A DNA stretch of 64,000 nt from Bacillus sp. N13C7 (lineage in GTDB: Bacteria; Bacillota; Bacilli; Bacillales; Bacillaceae): the NCBI RefSeq assembly GCF_026790065.1, contig NZ_JALAMO010000001.1:266546-330545 (forward strand), in the 5' to 3' direction. The position numbers and the translations under genes are program-made. Shown one piece after another: positions 1 through 11,385 of the stretch. The first letter of the stretch is position 1. Every line of letters starts with the position of its first letter. The notes beneath the pieces were generated by a model that had not been told where the DNA came from, ran no database searches, and saw nothing but the letters and a program-made list of their open reading frames with translations.

Positions 1-1495
1 CTGTTTCTCCGGGCTTTACATTGATCGCTACAGAGCCCCCCTCAGGCGTGTAGGTTAACGCATTGTTTACGAGATTCAGAAATACCTGCTTCAGCCTGTG
101 CGGGTCCCCCGAAACAAAGATCGGGTCTTTCGGGACATTCAGTTGCAGGGAGATCCCTTTCTCATCCGCCTTATGGTTCAGAAGCGTTTCAATCTCACCA
201 AGCATTTTGGCTGGCTCAAATGTTTCGATGCTGAGCGTGAAGTTTTGCTGCTCAATTTTTGAGAGATCGAGAAGATCCTGAACCAAAGACTGAAGCCTTT
301 CGCTTTCCTTTAGAATAATAGAGAGAAACTCACTAAGCGCCTCTTTGTCCTCCATTGCCCCGTCCAATAACGTCTCCGTAAACCCTTTAATAGACGTAAT
401 CGGCGTTTTCAGCTCATGAGAAACATTAGCCACAAAATCCTTTCTCATCTGCTCTAATTTCTTCGTCTCTGTCATGTCATGGAAAACAAGTACAATTCCT
501 TTCCATTCATCATCCGGCCCCATAATAGGAACGCCGTCCACCTCAAAATAACGCCGTTCAATTTTGATCGGCAGCCTTAACAGCTTGCACTTCTTTGTCT
601 CCGTCATAAAGATGTCTTCGACAAGCTGGATCACTTCTTCATGTTCAAATGCATCATGATAAAGACGGCGCAGCATCTGATTCGGGTTGATATGAAACTG
701 TTTGGCGTAAGATCTGTTTACGAGATTGATAAAGCCTCTTCCATCAATCATAATCAGCCCGGAGCCGATATTTTCAATGACTGTCAGCAGCCGGTCCCGC
801 TGCATTTCCTGCGTTCTCGTCATTTCCATCAAATCAACGGCAAGGCTGTTCATCGCACGGCCAAGCTTATCAGAGCGCCTGATATAGCCGCCGTACGTTC
901 GGGCATCGTAATTCCCCTTGGACAGCTCTGTTGCTACGTTTGTGGCTGCTTCAATTGACCTTTTATAACGCGAGGTCATAGTGGAATAAAAATAAATAAT
1001 AACGATAAAAGCGGTACAAAGACTGGCCGTCAGCATCCCCCACAATTCGCCGTTCAAGCCGGAGTTATGTTCAGGGGCAGAAAGCAGCATATATCCTGTT
1101 TTCTCGCCTTCGCTTCTAAGCGAAAGCCCGTAATAAAGCTTGTTATCTGCTGTTGAGAGAACACCCTCATGGCCAGAAACAAGCGCCTGTACCTTTTGAG
1201 AATCTGCCGCGCTCCCGTTTGACCCATACAGCACCTTGCCGTCTGTATCGAGAACGGATGCGTTCACATCAAGTGCGCCGCCTGCATCTTTAATGATTTT
1301 CTCATTTGCTTGATCATTCAGATTGCCGGCATCAAGCAGCGAAGCCATGTATTTGGCTTCTTTTTCAATGTGTTCCTCTGCTTTCCTTTGATCAGATGTT
1401 TCAAAGAGCTGCTGCAAAAACAGCCCGAGGACGCTAAACACCAGAATCATACAGACAACGAGTACAGAAAAAAGGCGCAAACGGTATTTATTCAT
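1..1495 (-). CDS. phoR: PhoR phosphate-sensing histidine kinase (C-terminus cut off)
   Basis: Membrane sensor kinase of the PhoP-PhoR phosphate starvation system; it autophosphorylates on histidine and passes the phosphate to PhoP. About 498 codons are in the window and the reading frame runs off the left edge, so the end of the ATPase domain is missing. Visible in order are an N-terminal membrane segment, an extracytoplasmic region, a second membrane segment near residues 150-170, a HAMP-like linker, a PAS-like region, and the dimerisation helix with the phospho-acceptor His360 in the SHELKTP motif, then an N-box (NLVNNAL). The ATG overlaps the end of phoP by 8 bases, so the two genes are translationally coupled. 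Confidence 0.97.
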   Translation of the reverse strand, partial: MNKYRLRLFSVLVVCMILVFSVLGLFLQQLFETSDQRKAEEHIEKEAKYMASLLDAGNLNDQANEKIIKDAGGALDVNASVLDTDGKVLYGSNGSAADSQKVQALVSGHEGVLSTADNKLYYGLSLRSEGEKTGYMLLSAPEHNSGLNGELWGMLTASLCTAFIVIIYFYSTMTSRYKRSIEAATNVATELSKGNYDARTYGGYIRRSDKLGRAMNSLAVDLMEMTRTQEMQRDRLLTVIENIGSGLIMIDGRGFINLVNRSYAKQFHINPNQMLRRLYHDAFEHEEVIQLVEDIFMTETKKCKLLRLPIKIERRYFEVDGVPIMGPDDEWKGIVLVFHDMTETKKLEQMRKDFVANVSHELKTPITSIKGFTETLLDGAMEDKEALSEFLSIILKESERLQSLVQDLLDLSKIEQQNFTLSIETFEPAKMLGEIETLLNHKADEKGISLQLNVPKDPIFVSGDPHRLKQVFLNLVNNALTYTPEGGSVAINVKPGET

Positions 1496-2210
1496 TCATT
1501 TTTGGCTCCTCCAATTTATACCCCAATCCCCTAATCGTTTTAATATAGATCGGTTTTTTTGTATTGCTTTCAATTTTGTCGCGGAGATGGCTGATATGCA
1601 CATCAACAATCCTGGTATCTCCGGCAAAATCATAATTCCAAACAGCGCTCAGCAGCAGGTCTCTCGTCAGCACTCTGCCTTTATGCCTGCCTAAATAGAG
1701 CAGCAGTTCGAATTCTTTCGGTGTCAGTTCAAGCTGATTTTCTTTAAAGTACGCTTCATAATGATCAGGCAGGATTTTCAGATCGCCAATTACAATCTGG
1801 CCTTCCGTTTCATCGTTTTTCACTTCACTAGAGGGCGCAGCCATTTCGGAACGCCTTAAAATCGCTTTGACTCTTGCATTGACTTCCCTTGGACTGAACG
1901 GCTTGGTCATATAATCATCTGCACCGAGCTCAAGCCCTAATACTTTGTCGAATTCCTCATCCTTCGCTGTCAGCATTAAAATGGGAAACATCAGTTTCTG
2001 CTGCCTCAGCTGCTTACACACTTCGATTCCGTCCAGTTTTGGAAGCATTACATCAAGCACAATCAAATCAGGCTTCTCTGTTTCCGCTTTTTTGAGTGCT
2101 TCTTCTCCATCTGAGGCGGTAATGACATCATAGCCTGACCGTTCCAGATTGTACTGTAAAAGAGTAACAATAGATTCTTCATCATCCACAACTAAAATTT
2201 TCTTGTTCAT
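1488..2210 (-). CDS. phoP: PhoP response regulator, phosphate regulon
   Basis: OmpR/PhoB-type transcription factor of 240 residues that activates or represses phosphate starvation genes when phosphorylated by PhoR. The receiver domain shows the acidic pocket Asp9-Asp10, phospho-acceptor Asp53, Thr81 and Lys103; the winged-helix DNA-binding domain fills the C-terminal 100 residues (LTPKEFELL, then RGLGYKL). A good ribosome site (GGAGG) precedes the ATG. It is the first gene of the phoPR operon. A cre-like site lies about 150 bases upstream, which fits known CcpA repression of one phoPR promoter in B. subtilis. Confidence 0.98.
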   Translation of the reverse strand: MNKKILVVDDEESIVTLLQYNLERSGYDVITASDGEEALKKAETEKPDLIVLDVMLPKLDGIEVCKQLRQQKLMFPILMLTAKDEEFDKVLGLELGADDYMTKPFSPREVNARVKAILRRSEMAAPSSEVKNDETEGQIVIGDLKILPDHYEAYFKENQLELTPKEFELLLYLGRHKGRVLTRDLLLSAVWNYDFAGDTRIVDVHISHLRDKIESNTKKPIYIKTIRGLGYKLEEPKMNE

Positions 2211-2355
2211 GCTGTGCCTCCAGTATTATAATTCCCCGACATCCTATTTCTCTATTTTATGTCATCTTAACATGTTTCATGATTTTATTTTAGCGAAAGC
2301 AGGACATTCCGACAATTCGCCTTTTACATCATTTTTAAAAGAAATAAAGAAGGCT

Positions 2356-2371
2356 GTGATAACGCTTTCAT
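2356..2371 (-). promoter_or_regulatory. cre-like CcpA site upstream of phoPR
   Basis: On the minus strand the 16-mer ATGAAAGCGTTATCAC matches the cre consensus WTGNAARCGNWWNCAW at 15 of 16 positions. It lies between the mdh terminator and phoP. CcpA repression of a phoPR promoter (PA6) is known in B. subtilis, and I infer that this is that site. Confidence 0.65.
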
Positions 2372-2380
2372 TTATAGTAA

Positions 2381-2420
2381 AAAGAGAAAGGCTTTATCAA
2401 GCAAGCCTTTCTCTCTTTTT
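2381..2420 (-). terminator. Intrinsic terminator after mdh
   Basis: Near-perfect stem built from AAAGAGAAAGGCTT and AAGCCTTTCTCTCTTT with a short loop, flanked by T-runs in the minus direction. It directly follows the mdh stop and ends the citZ-icd-mdh unit. Confidence 0.85.
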
Positions 2421-2421
2421 A

Positions 2422-3360
2422 TTAGGATAATACTTTCATGACATTTTTGACAGATTCAACTGATTTATTCAGCTGTGCTCTTTCATAGTCTGTCAGTTCA
2501 AGCTCAATGATTTGTTCAAGACCGTTGCCGCCTACAATTGTAGGAACGCCAAGGTAGATGCCTTCATAGCCGTATTCACCTTCAAGATAGGCAATTGTAG
2601 GAAGGACGCGGCGCTGATCTTTCAAGATCGCTTCGACCATTTCCGTAAGAGAAGCTGCAGGCGCATAGTACGCGCTTCCGTTTCCGAGAAGATTCACAAT
2701 TTCGCCTCCGCCCTTTCTTGTGCGCTCCACAATGGCGTCAATCCGTTCTTTCGGAATGAGAGTTTCAAGCGGGATACCGCCGGCATAAGAATAACGCACA
2801 AGCGGCACCATGTCGTCACCGTGTCCGCCAAGCACAAAACCAGTCACATCTTTCACTGACAGGTTTAATTCCTCTGCTACGAACGTTCTGAATCTTGCCG
2901 TATCAAGCACACCGGACTGGCCGATGACGCGCTCTTTAGGAAAGCCTGATTCTTTATACACCGCGTAAGTCATTGCATCAACAGGATTTGTCAGCACTAC
3001 AATGATAGAGTCAGGAGAATATTTCACGATTTCTCGTGTAACGCTTCTCATAATTTTTTCGTTTGTAGAGACCAGATCATCTCTGCTCATACCAGGTTTT
3101 CTTGCGATACCGGCAGTAATGACAACAATGTCAGAACCTGCTGTATCCTCATAGTTGGATGTTCCCGTAATTCTTGCGTCAAAGCCTTGAACCGGGCTTG
3201 CTTCAAACATATCAAGCGCTTTTCCTTTTGTCGGGTTCTCCAACTGCGGAATATCAACAAGAACAACGTCCGCCAGCTCTTTTTGAGCAATTAAAAATGC
3301 AGTTGTTGCTCCGGTAAAACCTGCTCCGATAACAGAAACTTTTTTACGAGTATTTCCCAT
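2422..3360 (-). CDS. mdh: NAD-dependent malate dehydrogenase
   Basis: Oxidises malate to oxaloacetate in the TCA cycle (also named citH); cytosolic. The 312-residue protein has the Rossmann glycine motif GAGFTG (residues 12-17) and Asp36 at the end of the second strand, which selects NAD over NADP. The loop segment [16 protein letters not shown] carries substrate-binding arginines and the catalytic His is in GGHGDD near residue 180. This is the LDH-like form of malate dehydrogenase usual in Bacillus. It is the last gene of citZ-icd-mdh, 43 bases after icd, and is followed by a strong terminator. Confidence 0.98.
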   Translation of the reverse strand: MGNTRKKVSVIGAGFTGATTAFLIAQKELADVVLVDIPQLENPTKGKALDMFEASPVQGFDARITGTSNYEDTAGSDIVVITAGIARKPGMSRDDLVSTNEKIMRSVTREIVKYSPDSIIVVLTNPVDAMTYAVYKESGFPKERVIGQSGVLDTARFRTFVAEELNLSVKDVTGFVLGGHGDDMVPLVRYSYAGGIPLETLIPKERIDAIVERTRKGGGEIVNLLGNGSAYYAPAASLTEMVEAILKDQRRVLPTIAYLEGEYGYEGIYLGVPTIVGGNGLEQIIELELTDYERAQLNKSVESVKNVMKVLS

Positions 3361-3403
3361 GTCTCTCTTCTCCTTTATGGCTAGTTTTAGGCTGTTTCCT
3401 TGC

Positions 3404-4675
3404 TTAGTCCATGTTTTTAATCAGTTCTTCTCCAAACTCTGAACATTTCACTTCAGTCGCGCCATCCATTAATCTGGCAAAATCGTAAGTTACGACTTTA
3501 GAAGCAATTGTTTTTTCCATAGATTTGATAACCAAATCAGCCGCTTCGTTCCATCCTAAATGCTCAAGAAGCAGAACGCCTGAAAGAATAACTGAAGATG
3601 GGTTTACTTTATCAAGGCCGGCATATTTAGGAGCCGTTCCGTGCGTTGCCTCGAAAATCGCATGCCCTGTTTCATAGTTGATGTTCGCTCCAGGAGCAAT
3701 ACCGATTCCGCCGACTTGTGCAGCAAGCGCATCTGAAATGTAATCTCCGTTCAGGTTCATTGTCGCAACGACATCAAACTCGTTCGGACGCGTTAAGATC
3801 TGCTGAAGGAAAATGTCAGCAATGCTGTCTTTGATAATGATTTTGCCTGCTGCTTCCGCTTCGCTTTGCGCTTTGTTTGCAGCGTCTTTTCCTTGTTCTT
3901 CAGCAATTCGGTCATATTGAGCCCATGTGAAGACTTTTTCGCCGTATTCTCTTTCAGCAAGTTCATAGCCCCAGTTTTTGAAGGCGCCTTCTGTGAACTT
4001 CATGATGTTTCCTTTGTGAACAAGCGTTACTGATTTGCGGCCATGCTCAATCGCATAATCAATAGCAGCTCTGACTAAACGGCTTGTTCCTTCTTCAGAA
4101 ACAGGCTTAATGCCGATACCGGATGTCTCAGGGAAACGGATTTTGTTGACGTTCAACTCATTTTGCAGGAAGCTGATGAGCTTTTGCACTTCTTCAGAGC
4201 CTTTTGCATACTCGATGCCTGCGTAAATATCCTCTGTATTTTCACGGAAGATGACCATATCAGTATCTTCAGGGCGTTTTACCGGTGACGGCACTCCAGT
4301 GAAGTATCTTACAGGTCTTAAGCAGACGAATAGGTCAAGCTCTTGTCTAAGCGCTACGTTCAAAGAACGGATCCCGCCGCCGACAGGTGTTGTTAACGGC
4401 CCTTTAATCGCGATGAAATATTCGCGGATCACATCTAATGTTTCAGCAGGAAGCCATTCGCCTGTTTTATTATAAGCCTTTTCTCCGGCATAAACTTCTT
4501 TCCACGTAATTTTCTTTTCGCCTTTGTATGCTTTTTCAACTGCTGCTTCCAAAACCTTCGAAGCCGCGTTCCAAATATCAGGACCGGTTCCGTCTCCTTC
4601 GATAAATGGGATAATCGGGTTGTTTGGTACGTTTAATACTCCGTTAGAGACTGTAATTTTTTCGCCTTGTGCCAC
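3404..4675 (-). CDS. icd: NADP-dependent isocitrate dehydrogenase
   Basis: Converts isocitrate to 2-oxoglutarate with NADP (also citC). The 423 residues are the length expected for the Bacillus enzyme. Visible are [14 protein letters not shown] near the N-terminus, the substrate loop [15 protein letters not shown], the REN(T)EDIYAGIE segment and the NADP-binding region around [11 protein letters not shown]. It is the middle gene of citZ-icd-mdh; the 163-base gap to citZ leaves room for its own promoter, which is known in B. subtilis, and holds a weak hairpin. The ATG is preceded by GGGAGG. Confidence 0.98.
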   Translation of the reverse strand: MAQGEKITVSNGVLNVPNNPIIPFIEGDGTGPDIWNAASKVLEAAVEKAYKGEKKITWKEVYAGEKAYNKTGEWLPAETLDVIREYFIAIKGPLTTPVGGGIRSLNVALRQELDLFVCLRPVRYFTGVPSPVKRPEDTDMVIFRENTEDIYAGIEYAKGSEEVQKLISFLQNELNVNKIRFPETSGIGIKPVSEEGTSRLVRAAIDYAIEHGRKSVTLVHKGNIMKFTEGAFKNWGYELAEREYGEKVFTWAQYDRIAEEQGKDAANKAQSEAEAAGKIIIKDSIADIFLQQILTRPNEFDVVATMNLNGDYISDALAAQVGGIGIAPGANINYETGHAIFEATHGTAPKYAGLDKVNPSSVILSGVLLLEHLGWNEAADLVIKSMEKTIASKVVTYDFARLMDGATEVKCSEFGEELIKNMD

Positions 4676-4791
4676 AATAAAAACCTCCCAGTATGTAATT
4701 CATATTTAGAAAACATTTTATTTTTCTTATATAGAAAACAAAATGATTTTTCTCAACATTCAATATAAAGTGTAACGATTTTTGATGTTCT

Positions 4792-4837
4792 GAACAAGAG
4801 GCTAACCTCATTGACGCAAGCCAGCCTCCAATGGTTC
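4792..4837 (-). terminator. Hairpin between citZ and icd, possible partial terminator
   Basis: Right after the citZ stop the minus strand can form an outer stem (GAAC/GTTC) and an inner GAGGCT/AGCCTC stem, with only a weak T-rich tail. It could terminate some citZ transcripts or act as a processing point, giving more citZ than icd mRNA. The missing T-run makes this uncertain. Confidence 0.3.
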
Positions 4838-4838
4838 T

Positions 4839-5957
4839 TTAGGCTCTTTCTTCAATTGGAACAAATGCTTGTTTATCAGGGCCTGTGTAATCTGCGCGCG
4901 GGCGGATCAGACGGTTGTTGTCATACTGCTCAAGAATATGAGCGAGCCAGCCGGACATTCTGCTTACAGCGAAAATCGGTGTAAACAAATCATGGTCAAT
5001 GCCGAGGCTGTGATAAACTGAAGCCGAATAGAAATCAACGTTAGGCGGAAGCTTTTTCTCTGAAGTGACGATCTCTTCTACACGAATCGACATCTCATAC
5101 CATTTGCTTTCGCCTGTCAGGTTGGTCAGGCGCTTGCTCATTTCTTTCAGATGCTTCGCGCGCGGGTCGCCATGCTTATAGACGCGGTGGCCGAATCCCA
5201 TAATTTTTTCTTTCTTTTCGAACTTCGCGCGGATGTACGGCTCAGCGTTCTCCACTTCGCCTATTTCTGTCAGCATTTTCATAACGCCTTCATTCGCCCC
5301 GCCGTGAAGAGGGCCCTTCAGCGCGCCGATTGCGGCAGTAATGCCTGAATAAATATCAGAAAGTGTTGCGACACAGACCCTTGCAGTGAACGTTGACGCG
5401 TTCAATTCGTGGTCAGCATGTAAAATCAATGCCTTGTTGAAGGCTTCGACCTCAATTGGCGAAGGCTCTTCACCGTTTAATGTGTAGAGAAAATTCTCGG
5501 CAATGCCGTAGTCTTCTCTTGGTTCAACAGGCTCAAGGCCTTTGCGTATTCTGGAAAATGCTGCAACCAGACCAGGCACCTTTGCCTGAAGGCGGATCGC
5601 CTTTCGGTAGTTGGCTTCAGGGTTCATGGTATCAGCCTCGCTGTCAAGCAGGCCTAGTAATGAAATCGCTGTCCGAAGAGCAGCCATGGGATGAACATTT
5701 TCGAGGGAATAAGATTTGAAGTGCTCAATAATTTCTTGCGGAACGGCAGCTTCCTTTGCAAGCTGCTGCTTTAACTCATCAAGCTCTTTTTTGTTTGGCA
5801 GCCTTAAATGCCAAAGCAAGTAGATGATTTCTTCAAAACTTGCATTCTCTGTTAAATCATCGATATCATACCCCACATATGTAAGGGTATCATCAATAAT
5901 AGAACTAACAGATGATGTTGTTGCTACAACCCCTTCAAGACCGCGTGTCGCTGTCAT
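4839..5957 (-). CDS. citZ: Citrate synthase II
   Basis: Main citrate synthase of Bacillus, condensing acetyl-CoA and oxaloacetate. The protein is 372 residues from the ATG chosen here; an in-frame ATG three codons upstream touches the AAGGAG ribosome site and is too close to be used, while this one is 9 bases away. Family motifs are GPLHGGANE with the first active-site histidine, FGHRVYK with the second, and a C-terminal RPRADYTGP arginine/aspartate segment. First gene of the TCA operon. The leader holds a cre-like site and a perfect CcpC dyad, fitting its known glucose and citrate control. Confidence 0.98.
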   Translation of the reverse strand: MTATRGLEGVVATTSSVSSIIDDTLTYVGYDIDDLTENASFEEIIYLLWHLRLPNKKELDELKQQLAKEAAVPQEIIEHFKSYSLENVHPMAALRTAISLLGLLDSEADTMNPEANYRKAIRLQAKVPGLVAAFSRIRKGLEPVEPREDYGIAENFLYTLNGEEPSPIEVEAFNKALILHADHELNASTFTARVCVATLSDIYSGITAAIGALKGPLHGGANEGVMKMLTEIGEVENAEPYIRAKFEKKEKIMGFGHRVYKHGDPRAKHLKEMSKRLTNLTGESKWYEMSIRVEEIVTSEKKLPPNVDFYSASVYHSLGIDHDLFTPIFAVSRMSGWLAHILEQYDNNRLIRPRADYTGPDKQAFVPIEERA

Positions 5958-6055
5958 ATATAACATCTCCTTTTCAATTAATTTCCCCTTTAAGAGTGTT
6001 GTAAAAACATGAGGCTTACTTAAAATGCATGATGCAAGTATTTCTCTCCCCCAAA

Positions 6056-6071
6056 AAGAAAATGCTTACAT
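6056..6071 (-). promoter_or_regulatory. cre-like CcpA site of citZ
   Basis: Minus strand ATGTAAGCATTTTCTT matches cre at 14 of 16 positions, deviating at the central CG and near the 3' end. CcpA-dependent repression of citZ through a cre in its leader is known in B. subtilis. Confidence 0.6.
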
Positions 6072-6114
6072 TTTACTGGCTGCTGGTACTGAAACCCTTT
6101 GCTTATGAAAGAAC

Positions 6115-6129
6115 ATAACAAATTCTTAT
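6115..6129. promoter_or_regulatory. CcpC operator dyad ATAA-N7-TTAT
   Basis: ATAA, seven bases, TTAT is an exact match to the CcpC recognition dyad. CcpC represses citZ and citB and responds to citrate in B. subtilis. A second ATAA/TTAT half pair overlaps its right edge. Confidence 0.7.
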
Positions 6130-6261
6130 AAGCTTATTTAAGTTTAAGCCTATTCTCATTATAAACAATAATCAGACATTTGTTAAATGTTTACCTATAA
6201 TTTTTTTTTTCATTCTGTGATTTCCCTGAAAAAACGCCTTTATTTGCGGGTTTTTGCATAT

Positions 6262-6293
6262 AAAAAAAAAGCGGCTTTAGGGCCGCTTTTTTT
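6262..6293 (-). terminator. Intrinsic terminator after ytwI
   Basis: GC-rich stem AAGCGGCCC/GGCCGCTT class with an A-run before and a T-run after it in the minus direction; it overlaps the ytwI stop codon. Confidence 0.9.
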
Positions 6294-6756
6294 ATGAAGT
6301 GAACAGTTTTACGATCTGCATGGCTATATAAGCAATCCCCGCTCCGATCAGCGGGCCCACCGCAACTCCGCCAAAAAGCGCGACGGCAAGAATGGTCCCG
6401 ATCACGAGAGCAGTTGTAATATGCGGGTCATTTTCCAGCAGGGTCAGGCCGTTTTTGGCAATCAGCGCCACTGCGATTCCTGCTCCCAAGGCGATCCACG
6501 CATAGGAAGACCGCACTGCTTCTCCAAGCTGCTTAAATCCGATTTCTCCCGTGGCAATCGGAACGAGAACAGCGATTGTGATAATGGTCACTCCCCAATT
6601 AATGCCTTTTGACTGGATGGTTGGAAATAATTTCTGGTCAAGCCCAACGATTTTGATGATCAAAAGGACGGATACAGCAAAGAGCAATGATTGGTTTTTT
6701 GCGATAAGTGCAATAGCCAAGAGGATAATTAAAAATAAATTCGCTTGTGTAAACAC
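6292..6756 (-). CDS. ytwI: DUF441 (UPF0756) membrane protein YtwI
   Basis: Small integral membrane protein of 154 residues with about four or five hydrophobic segments separated by short polar loops, matching the DUF441 family of unknown function. I chose a GTG start because it sits 7 bases after a strong AAGGAGGG; the longer frame upstream begins inside the divergent ytvI gene and lacks a ribosome site. A charged turn (KSQ/KGINWG) lies between the second and third segments and LLENDPH between later ones. It ends in its own terminator and is divergent from ytvI. No function can be assigned from sequence. Confidence 0.9.
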   Translation of the reverse strand: MFTQANLFLIILLAIALIAKNQSLLFAVSVLLIIKIVGLDQKLFPTIQSKGINWGVTIITIAVLVPIATGEIGFKQLGEAVRSSYAWIALGAGIAVALIAKNGLTLLENDPHITTALVIGTILAVALFGGVAVGPLIGAGIAYIAMQIVKLFTS

Positions 6757-6852
6757 ATGCCATCCCTCCTTTAAGATGAATGTATACATATTCAGCCGGG
6801 GCGTGAATACATATAAAAAATAGGACATGCTGACGAGAGGAGGAGCGTTTTC

Positions 6853-7968
6853 GTGAATCAATCTTATATCACTGTTTTTTTCAGAACCCTCTTTGTCATA
6901 TCAATTACCGCAGGATCGATAGCTGCGGCCTATTATTCGTTTCCGTTAACTTATCCGTTCCTGATCGCCCTTATTCTCTCATCAGTGATTCATCCTGTTG
7001 TTGACTATTTGGACAAAGTGACAGGATTCCCCCGAACGATAAACGTTCTGGGCGTGCTTGCTTTTTTTCTGCTTGCAGCCTTCGGCGTGCTCACCATTCT
7101 AGTAGCGGAAATCATAACGGGAACAGCCTATCTTGCGAAAACGCTGCCTCCGCATATCAGCACGTTTATCTTATATTGCGAAAAATTGTTTACGACTCAT
7201 ATCCAACCGCTCTATAACGAACTGGCCCTCTTGTTTCAAGAATTGGAGACCAACCAGCAGGCTTCGATCGTCACCCATATTCAGACACTCGGTGATTCCG
7301 CCGCTAAAAATGCCGGACTGCTGCTGTCCCACATTCTAGAAATGATCCCGAGGTTTTTCGCGCTTCTTCCCAACACGGCGGCTGTTCTGATTTTTTCTCT
7401 CCTGGCAACATTTTTTATGACAAAGGACTGGCACAAGCTGAAAGCAATGCTCGTTTCGATTCTGCCGGATCGGGTTACAGCTAACAGCAAGGCGATCAGC
7501 AGCGAATTAAAAAAAGCAATGACCGGTTTTATCAAAGCGCAGGCCGTTCTTGTTTTCATTACAATGGTGATTGTATTTATCGGCCTTTCTCTCTTAAAAG
7601 TTGAACATGCCGCAACAATTGCCTTTTTAATCGGGCTTGTTGATCTTCTCCCTTATTTAGGTGCGGGCTCCGTATTTGTGCCGTGGATTTTGTATTTATC
7701 GGTTACCGGACAGCTTCCCCAGGCGATCGGGATCGGGGTATTGTACCTCGTCGTACTTATTCAGCGGCAGCTGACAGAGCCTAAAATATTAAGCAAATCT
7801 ATCGGGATCGATCCGCTGGCAACGCTCATCGCCCTGTTCGCCGGTTTTAAATTATTTGGGTTTTTAGGACTGATTGCCGGGCCGGCTTTTCTCGTCATGA
7901 TCCAGGCCTTCATCACAACAGGCGCATTAAAGGAAATATGGTCCTATATCACCGTTCAGCAAAAATAA
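6853..7968 (+). CDS. ytvI: AI-2E/UPF0118 family transporter YtvI
   Basis: Polytopic membrane protein of 371 residues of the AI-2E exporter-like family, whose members are permeases or exporters of varied small molecules; the substrate of this one is unknown. It has paired N-terminal membrane segments, a long soluble stretch (about residues 90-155) before the central segments, and the family's C-terminal signature with PYLGAGSVFVPW and QRQLTEPKIL. The start is GTG behind a GAGGAGGAG-type ribosome site. It is transcribed divergently from ytwI and converges on fxsA at a shared terminator. Confidence 0.93.
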   Translation: MNQSYITVFFRTLFVISITAGSIAAAYYSFPLTYPFLIALILSSVIHPVVDYLDKVTGFPRTINVLGVLAFFLLAAFGVLTILVAEIITGTAYLAKTLPPHISTFILYCEKLFTTHIQPLYNELALLFQELETNQQASIVTHIQTLGDSAAKNAGLLLSHILEMIPRFFALLPNTAAVLIFSLLATFFMTKDWHKLKAMLVSILPDRVTANSKAISSELKKAMTGFIKAQAVLVFITMVIVFIGLSLLKVEHAATIAFLIGLVDLLPYLGAGSVFVPWILYLSVTGQLPQAIGIGVLYLVVLIQRQLTEPKILSKSIGIDPLATLIALFAGFKLFGFLGLIAGPAFLVMIQAFITTGALKEIWSYITVQQK

Positions 7969-8003
7969 AACAGCAGCCCATGTTGCATGGCTGCCGTTTT
8001 TTA
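7967..8003. terminator. Bidirectional terminator between ytvI and fxsA
   Basis: Stem GCAGCC-CATG / CATG-GCTGC with A-run on the left and T-run on the right, so it can end transcription from both converging genes. Confidence 0.8.
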
Positions 8004-8384
8004 TTTGATGATGATCCGCTTGTTCTTCGACATTCCTCTCAGCCATTTGAACAGAATCGGCTTACACCAGCTGCGGGTGAACGGGATAAGCAGACAGGCG
8101 CCGGCCAAATCTGATAAAAAGCCCGGAAGCATCAGCAAAAGACCGCCAATGAAAATGCACAGGCCGTCAGCAATCGCTTCCCCCGGCATTTTTCCATATT
8201 GAAGATCACGCTGAACCTTGTAATACACTTCGGTTCCTTGTTTTTTTGCAGCTGCTGCGCCGATAATGCCCGTCAGAACCATTAAAAGGACCGTCGGCAA
8301 AATGCCGATCAGCTTGCCTGAAAATAGGAATATGCCGATTTCTATTGCCGGAAACACAATAAAAAGCAAAAATAAAAATCTCAT
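8001..8384 (-). CDS. fxsA: FxsA family membrane protein
   Basis: 127-residue membrane protein of the FxsA family (ytzA in older naming). The E. coli member relieves exclusion of phage T7 by plasmid F when overproduced; the native role is unclear. It has an N-terminal membrane segment, a second near residues 25-45, a soluble stretch with a QGTEVYYKVQRDL segment, two further hydrophobic segments around GGLLLMLPGFLSD, and a basic C-terminus. The start ATG follows a GGGGGGCT ribosome site; in-frame codons upstream have none. It lies downstream of the pyk terminator and converges with ytvI. Confidence 0.9.
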   Translation of the reverse strand: MRFLFLLFIVFPAIEIGIFLFSGKLIGILPTVLLMVLTGIIGAAAAKKQGTEVYYKVQRDLQYGKMPGEAIADGLCIFIGGLLLMLPGFLSDLAGACLLIPFTRSWCKPILFKWLRGMSKNKRIIIK

Positions 8385-8441
8385 ATCCAAGCCCCCCACA
8401 CGTGTAACACGCCTCTGTTCAACATAAGGCAAGATAAAGAG

Positions 8442-8468
8442 AAAAGGAAGGGATTCCCCTTCCGTTTT
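8442..8468 (-). terminator. Intrinsic terminator after pyk
   Basis: Minus strand stem GGAAGGG/CCCTTCC with a T-rich tail, directly after the pyk stop codon. It ends the pfkA-pyk operon. Confidence 0.85.
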
Positions 8469-8477
8469 CACCTGTGA

Positions 8478-10235
8478 TTAAAGAACGCTTGCACGGCCTT
8501 GGTAAACAGCGCCTCTGGAAGCGTCAACTGTAATATCCTGGCCTTCTGTCAAAATAGATGTCGCATTTTCCATACCCACGATAACCGGAATGCCTAGGCT
8601 TAAACCGACTACCGCAGCATGGCTTGTCAAGCCGCCTTCTTCTGTAATAAGAGCAGACGCCTTTTCAAGAGATGCAATCATGTCACGGTCAGTGCTTTTC
8701 GTAACAAGAACCGCACCGTCAGTCATTTTTTGCTCAGCTTCTTTTGCATTTTGTGCAATGACAACCGGACCGTAAGCTGATTTGCGTCCGATGCCTTGGC
8801 CTTTAGCGATGATATCGCCGACAGTGTAAACTTTCATCAAGTTCGTAGTGCCAGACTCACCGACAGTGCCTGCTGTAATGACGATCAGATCGCCGTGTTT
8901 TACAATTCCGCTGTTCAATGATTTTTGGACAGCATCTTCGAGCATCTCATCTGTAGAGCTCGCATTTTGGCCGCTTTCTGCGAATACGCCAGATACGAGG
9001 GCAAGCTTTCTGGAAATAGAGTCATTTACAGTAACCGCTACAATCGGCGCCTGTGGACGGTATTTTGCGATCATACGTGCTGTATGGCCGCTTTCAGTTG
9101 GCGTTACGATCGCTGCAGCATTCAGGTTGATCGCCGTATGCGCGACAGATTGTCCAATCGCGTCTGTAATCGTCATGCCTACTTGATCTCTGCGTTTTGA
9201 AAGAATTTCTTTATAATTTAAAGCTTCCTCAGAACGGGACGCGATATTGTGCATTGTTTGAACCGCCTCAACCGGATAGCTTCCGGCAGCTGTTTCACCA
9301 GAAAGCATGATCGCATCTGTGCCATCGAAGATCGCGTTTGCAACGTCACTTGCTTCCGCACGAGTCGGACGCGGATTGCGCTGCATGCTGTCAAGCATTT
9401 GTGTCGCTGTAATAACAGGTTTGCCCAGCGCGTTGCATTTTTTGATCAGTTCTTTTTGCACAAGCGGCACTTCTTCAGCTGGAATTTCCACACCTAAGTC
9501 TCCGCGTGCAACCATTAAGCCGTCTGACACTTCGAGAATTGAATCGATGTTGTCAACGCCCTCTTGGTTTTCGATTTTCGGGATGATTTGAATATCCTGA
9601 GCATTGTGCTCTTCAAGAAGCTCACGGATTTCAAGCACGTCCGTAGAACGACGTACGAAAGACGCTGCGATGAAGTCTACTCCCTGCTCAATACCGAAAA
9701 CGATGTCTCGCGCATCTTTTTCAGTAATACCAGGAAGGTTAACGCTGACGCCCGGTACGTTAACACCCTTTTTATTTTTAAGTGTTCCGTTGTTTAGCAC
9801 TTTTGTTTTGATTTCGCGTTTAGCTGCATCAACATCAAGCACCTCTAGTCCGATAAGGCCGTCATCTAACAGAATTGTTGAACCTTGTTCAACGTCATCG
9901 ACTAAACCTTCATATGTCACTGAAATTTTATCTGTTGTTCCTACAACCTCGTCCATTGAAATGATAAGCTCTTTGCCTGTTTCAAGCTCAATGCCGCCGT
10001 TTTCCATTGTATGTGTGCGGATTTCAGGACCTTTTGTATCAAGCAGGATACCAACGTTTTTGCCAAGCTTTTTGCTTGCTTCGCGAATATTTTTTATTCT
10101 TGCACCGTGCTCCTCAAAATCTCCGTGAGAAAAATTCAATCGAGCCACGTTCATTCCTGACTCCATTAATTTCGTAAGCATTTCAATACTTTCACTTGCC
10201 GGACCGATGGTACAAACTATTTTCGTTTTTCTCAT
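8478..10235 (-). CDS. pyk: Pyruvate kinase with C-terminal extra domain
   Basis: Last enzyme of glycolysis; makes ATP and pyruvate from phosphoenolpyruvate and ADP. The 585 residues are longer than the classic ~480 because of the extra C-terminal domain found in Bacillus and Geobacillus enzymes, which resembles the PEP-utilising phosphohistidine domain and carries TSHAAVVG. The catalytic part shows [11 protein letters not shown], the metal/substrate loop IPKIENQEG and [11 protein letters not shown] use the ATG three codons into the longer frame; the upstream GTG is too close to the AAGGA site. Second gene of pfkA-pyk. Confidence 0.98.
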   Translation of the reverse strand: MRKTKIVCTIGPASESIEMLTKLMESGMNVARLNFSHGDFEEHGARIKNIREASKKLGKNVGILLDTKGPEIRTHTMENGGIELETGKELIISMDEVVGTTDKISVTYEGLVDDVEQGSTILLDDGLIGLEVLDVDAAKREIKTKVLNNGTLKNKKGVNVPGVSVNLPGITEKDARDIVFGIEQGVDFIAASFVRRSTDVLEIRELLEEHNAQDIQIIPKIENQEGVDNIDSILEVSDGLMVARGDLGVEIPAEEVPLVQKELIKKCNALGKPVITATQMLDSMQRNPRPTRAEASDVANAIFDGTDAIMLSGETAAGSYPVEAVQTMHNIASRSEEALNYKEILSKRRDQVGMTITDAIGQSVAHTAINLNAAAIVTPTESGHTARMIAKYRPQAPIVAVTVNDSISRKLALVSGVFAESGQNASSTDEMLEDAVQKSLNSGIVKHGDLIVITAGTVGESGTTNLMKVYTVGDIIAKGQGIGRKSAYGPVVIAQNAKEAEQKMTDGAVLVTKSTDRDMIASLEKASALITEEGGLTSHAAVVGLSLGIPVIVGMENATSILTEGQDITVDASRGAVYQGRASVL

Positions 10236-10277
10236 TTGGTTCACTTCCTTCTGAAATCTTCAGCCTTCAGCTGCACA

Positions 10278-11249
<972 letters not shown>

Positions 11250-11336
11250 TCAGCAACATATATGATTAAACATAACATGATCATTGCCATAAAAACAATG
11301 AAAAGGGATCTCCATCCTCCCTATGAAACCTTACCT

Positions 11337-11342
11337 ATTATA
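11337..11342 (-). promoter_or_regulatory. Likely -10 box of the pfkA-pyk promoter
   Basis: A perfect TATAAT on the minus strand lies between the accA terminator and pfkA, in an AT-rich stretch. No good -35 is visible at 16-18 bases, so the call rests on the -10 and location. Confidence 0.45.
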
Positions 11343-11385
11343 CAATTAAATAAATTGTTTTTAAATAAAATTTAAGGAATGTCAC

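Larger units (their letters stand above)
5958..6291 (-). promoter_or_regulatory. citZ control region (non-coding)
   Basis: This 334-base non-coding stretch separates citZ from ytwI. It holds the citZ ribosome site, a cre-like site, a CcpC dyad and, at its far end, the ytwI terminator. No further reading frame with a ribosome site is visible. I did not fix the -10/-35 boxes with confidence. Confidence 0.7.

Noticed and set aside
6757..6861. Upstream extension of ytwI (35 codons)
   Set aside because: Overlaps ytvI and lacks a ribosome site; the GTG start has a strong AAGGAGGG.
9564..10128. Long plus-strand frames opposite pyk (and similar ones opposite accA, ytsJ, argG, ackA)
   Set aside because: They are on the opposite strand of conserved genes, have no ribosome sites and no recognisable protein features; they arise from codon bias.
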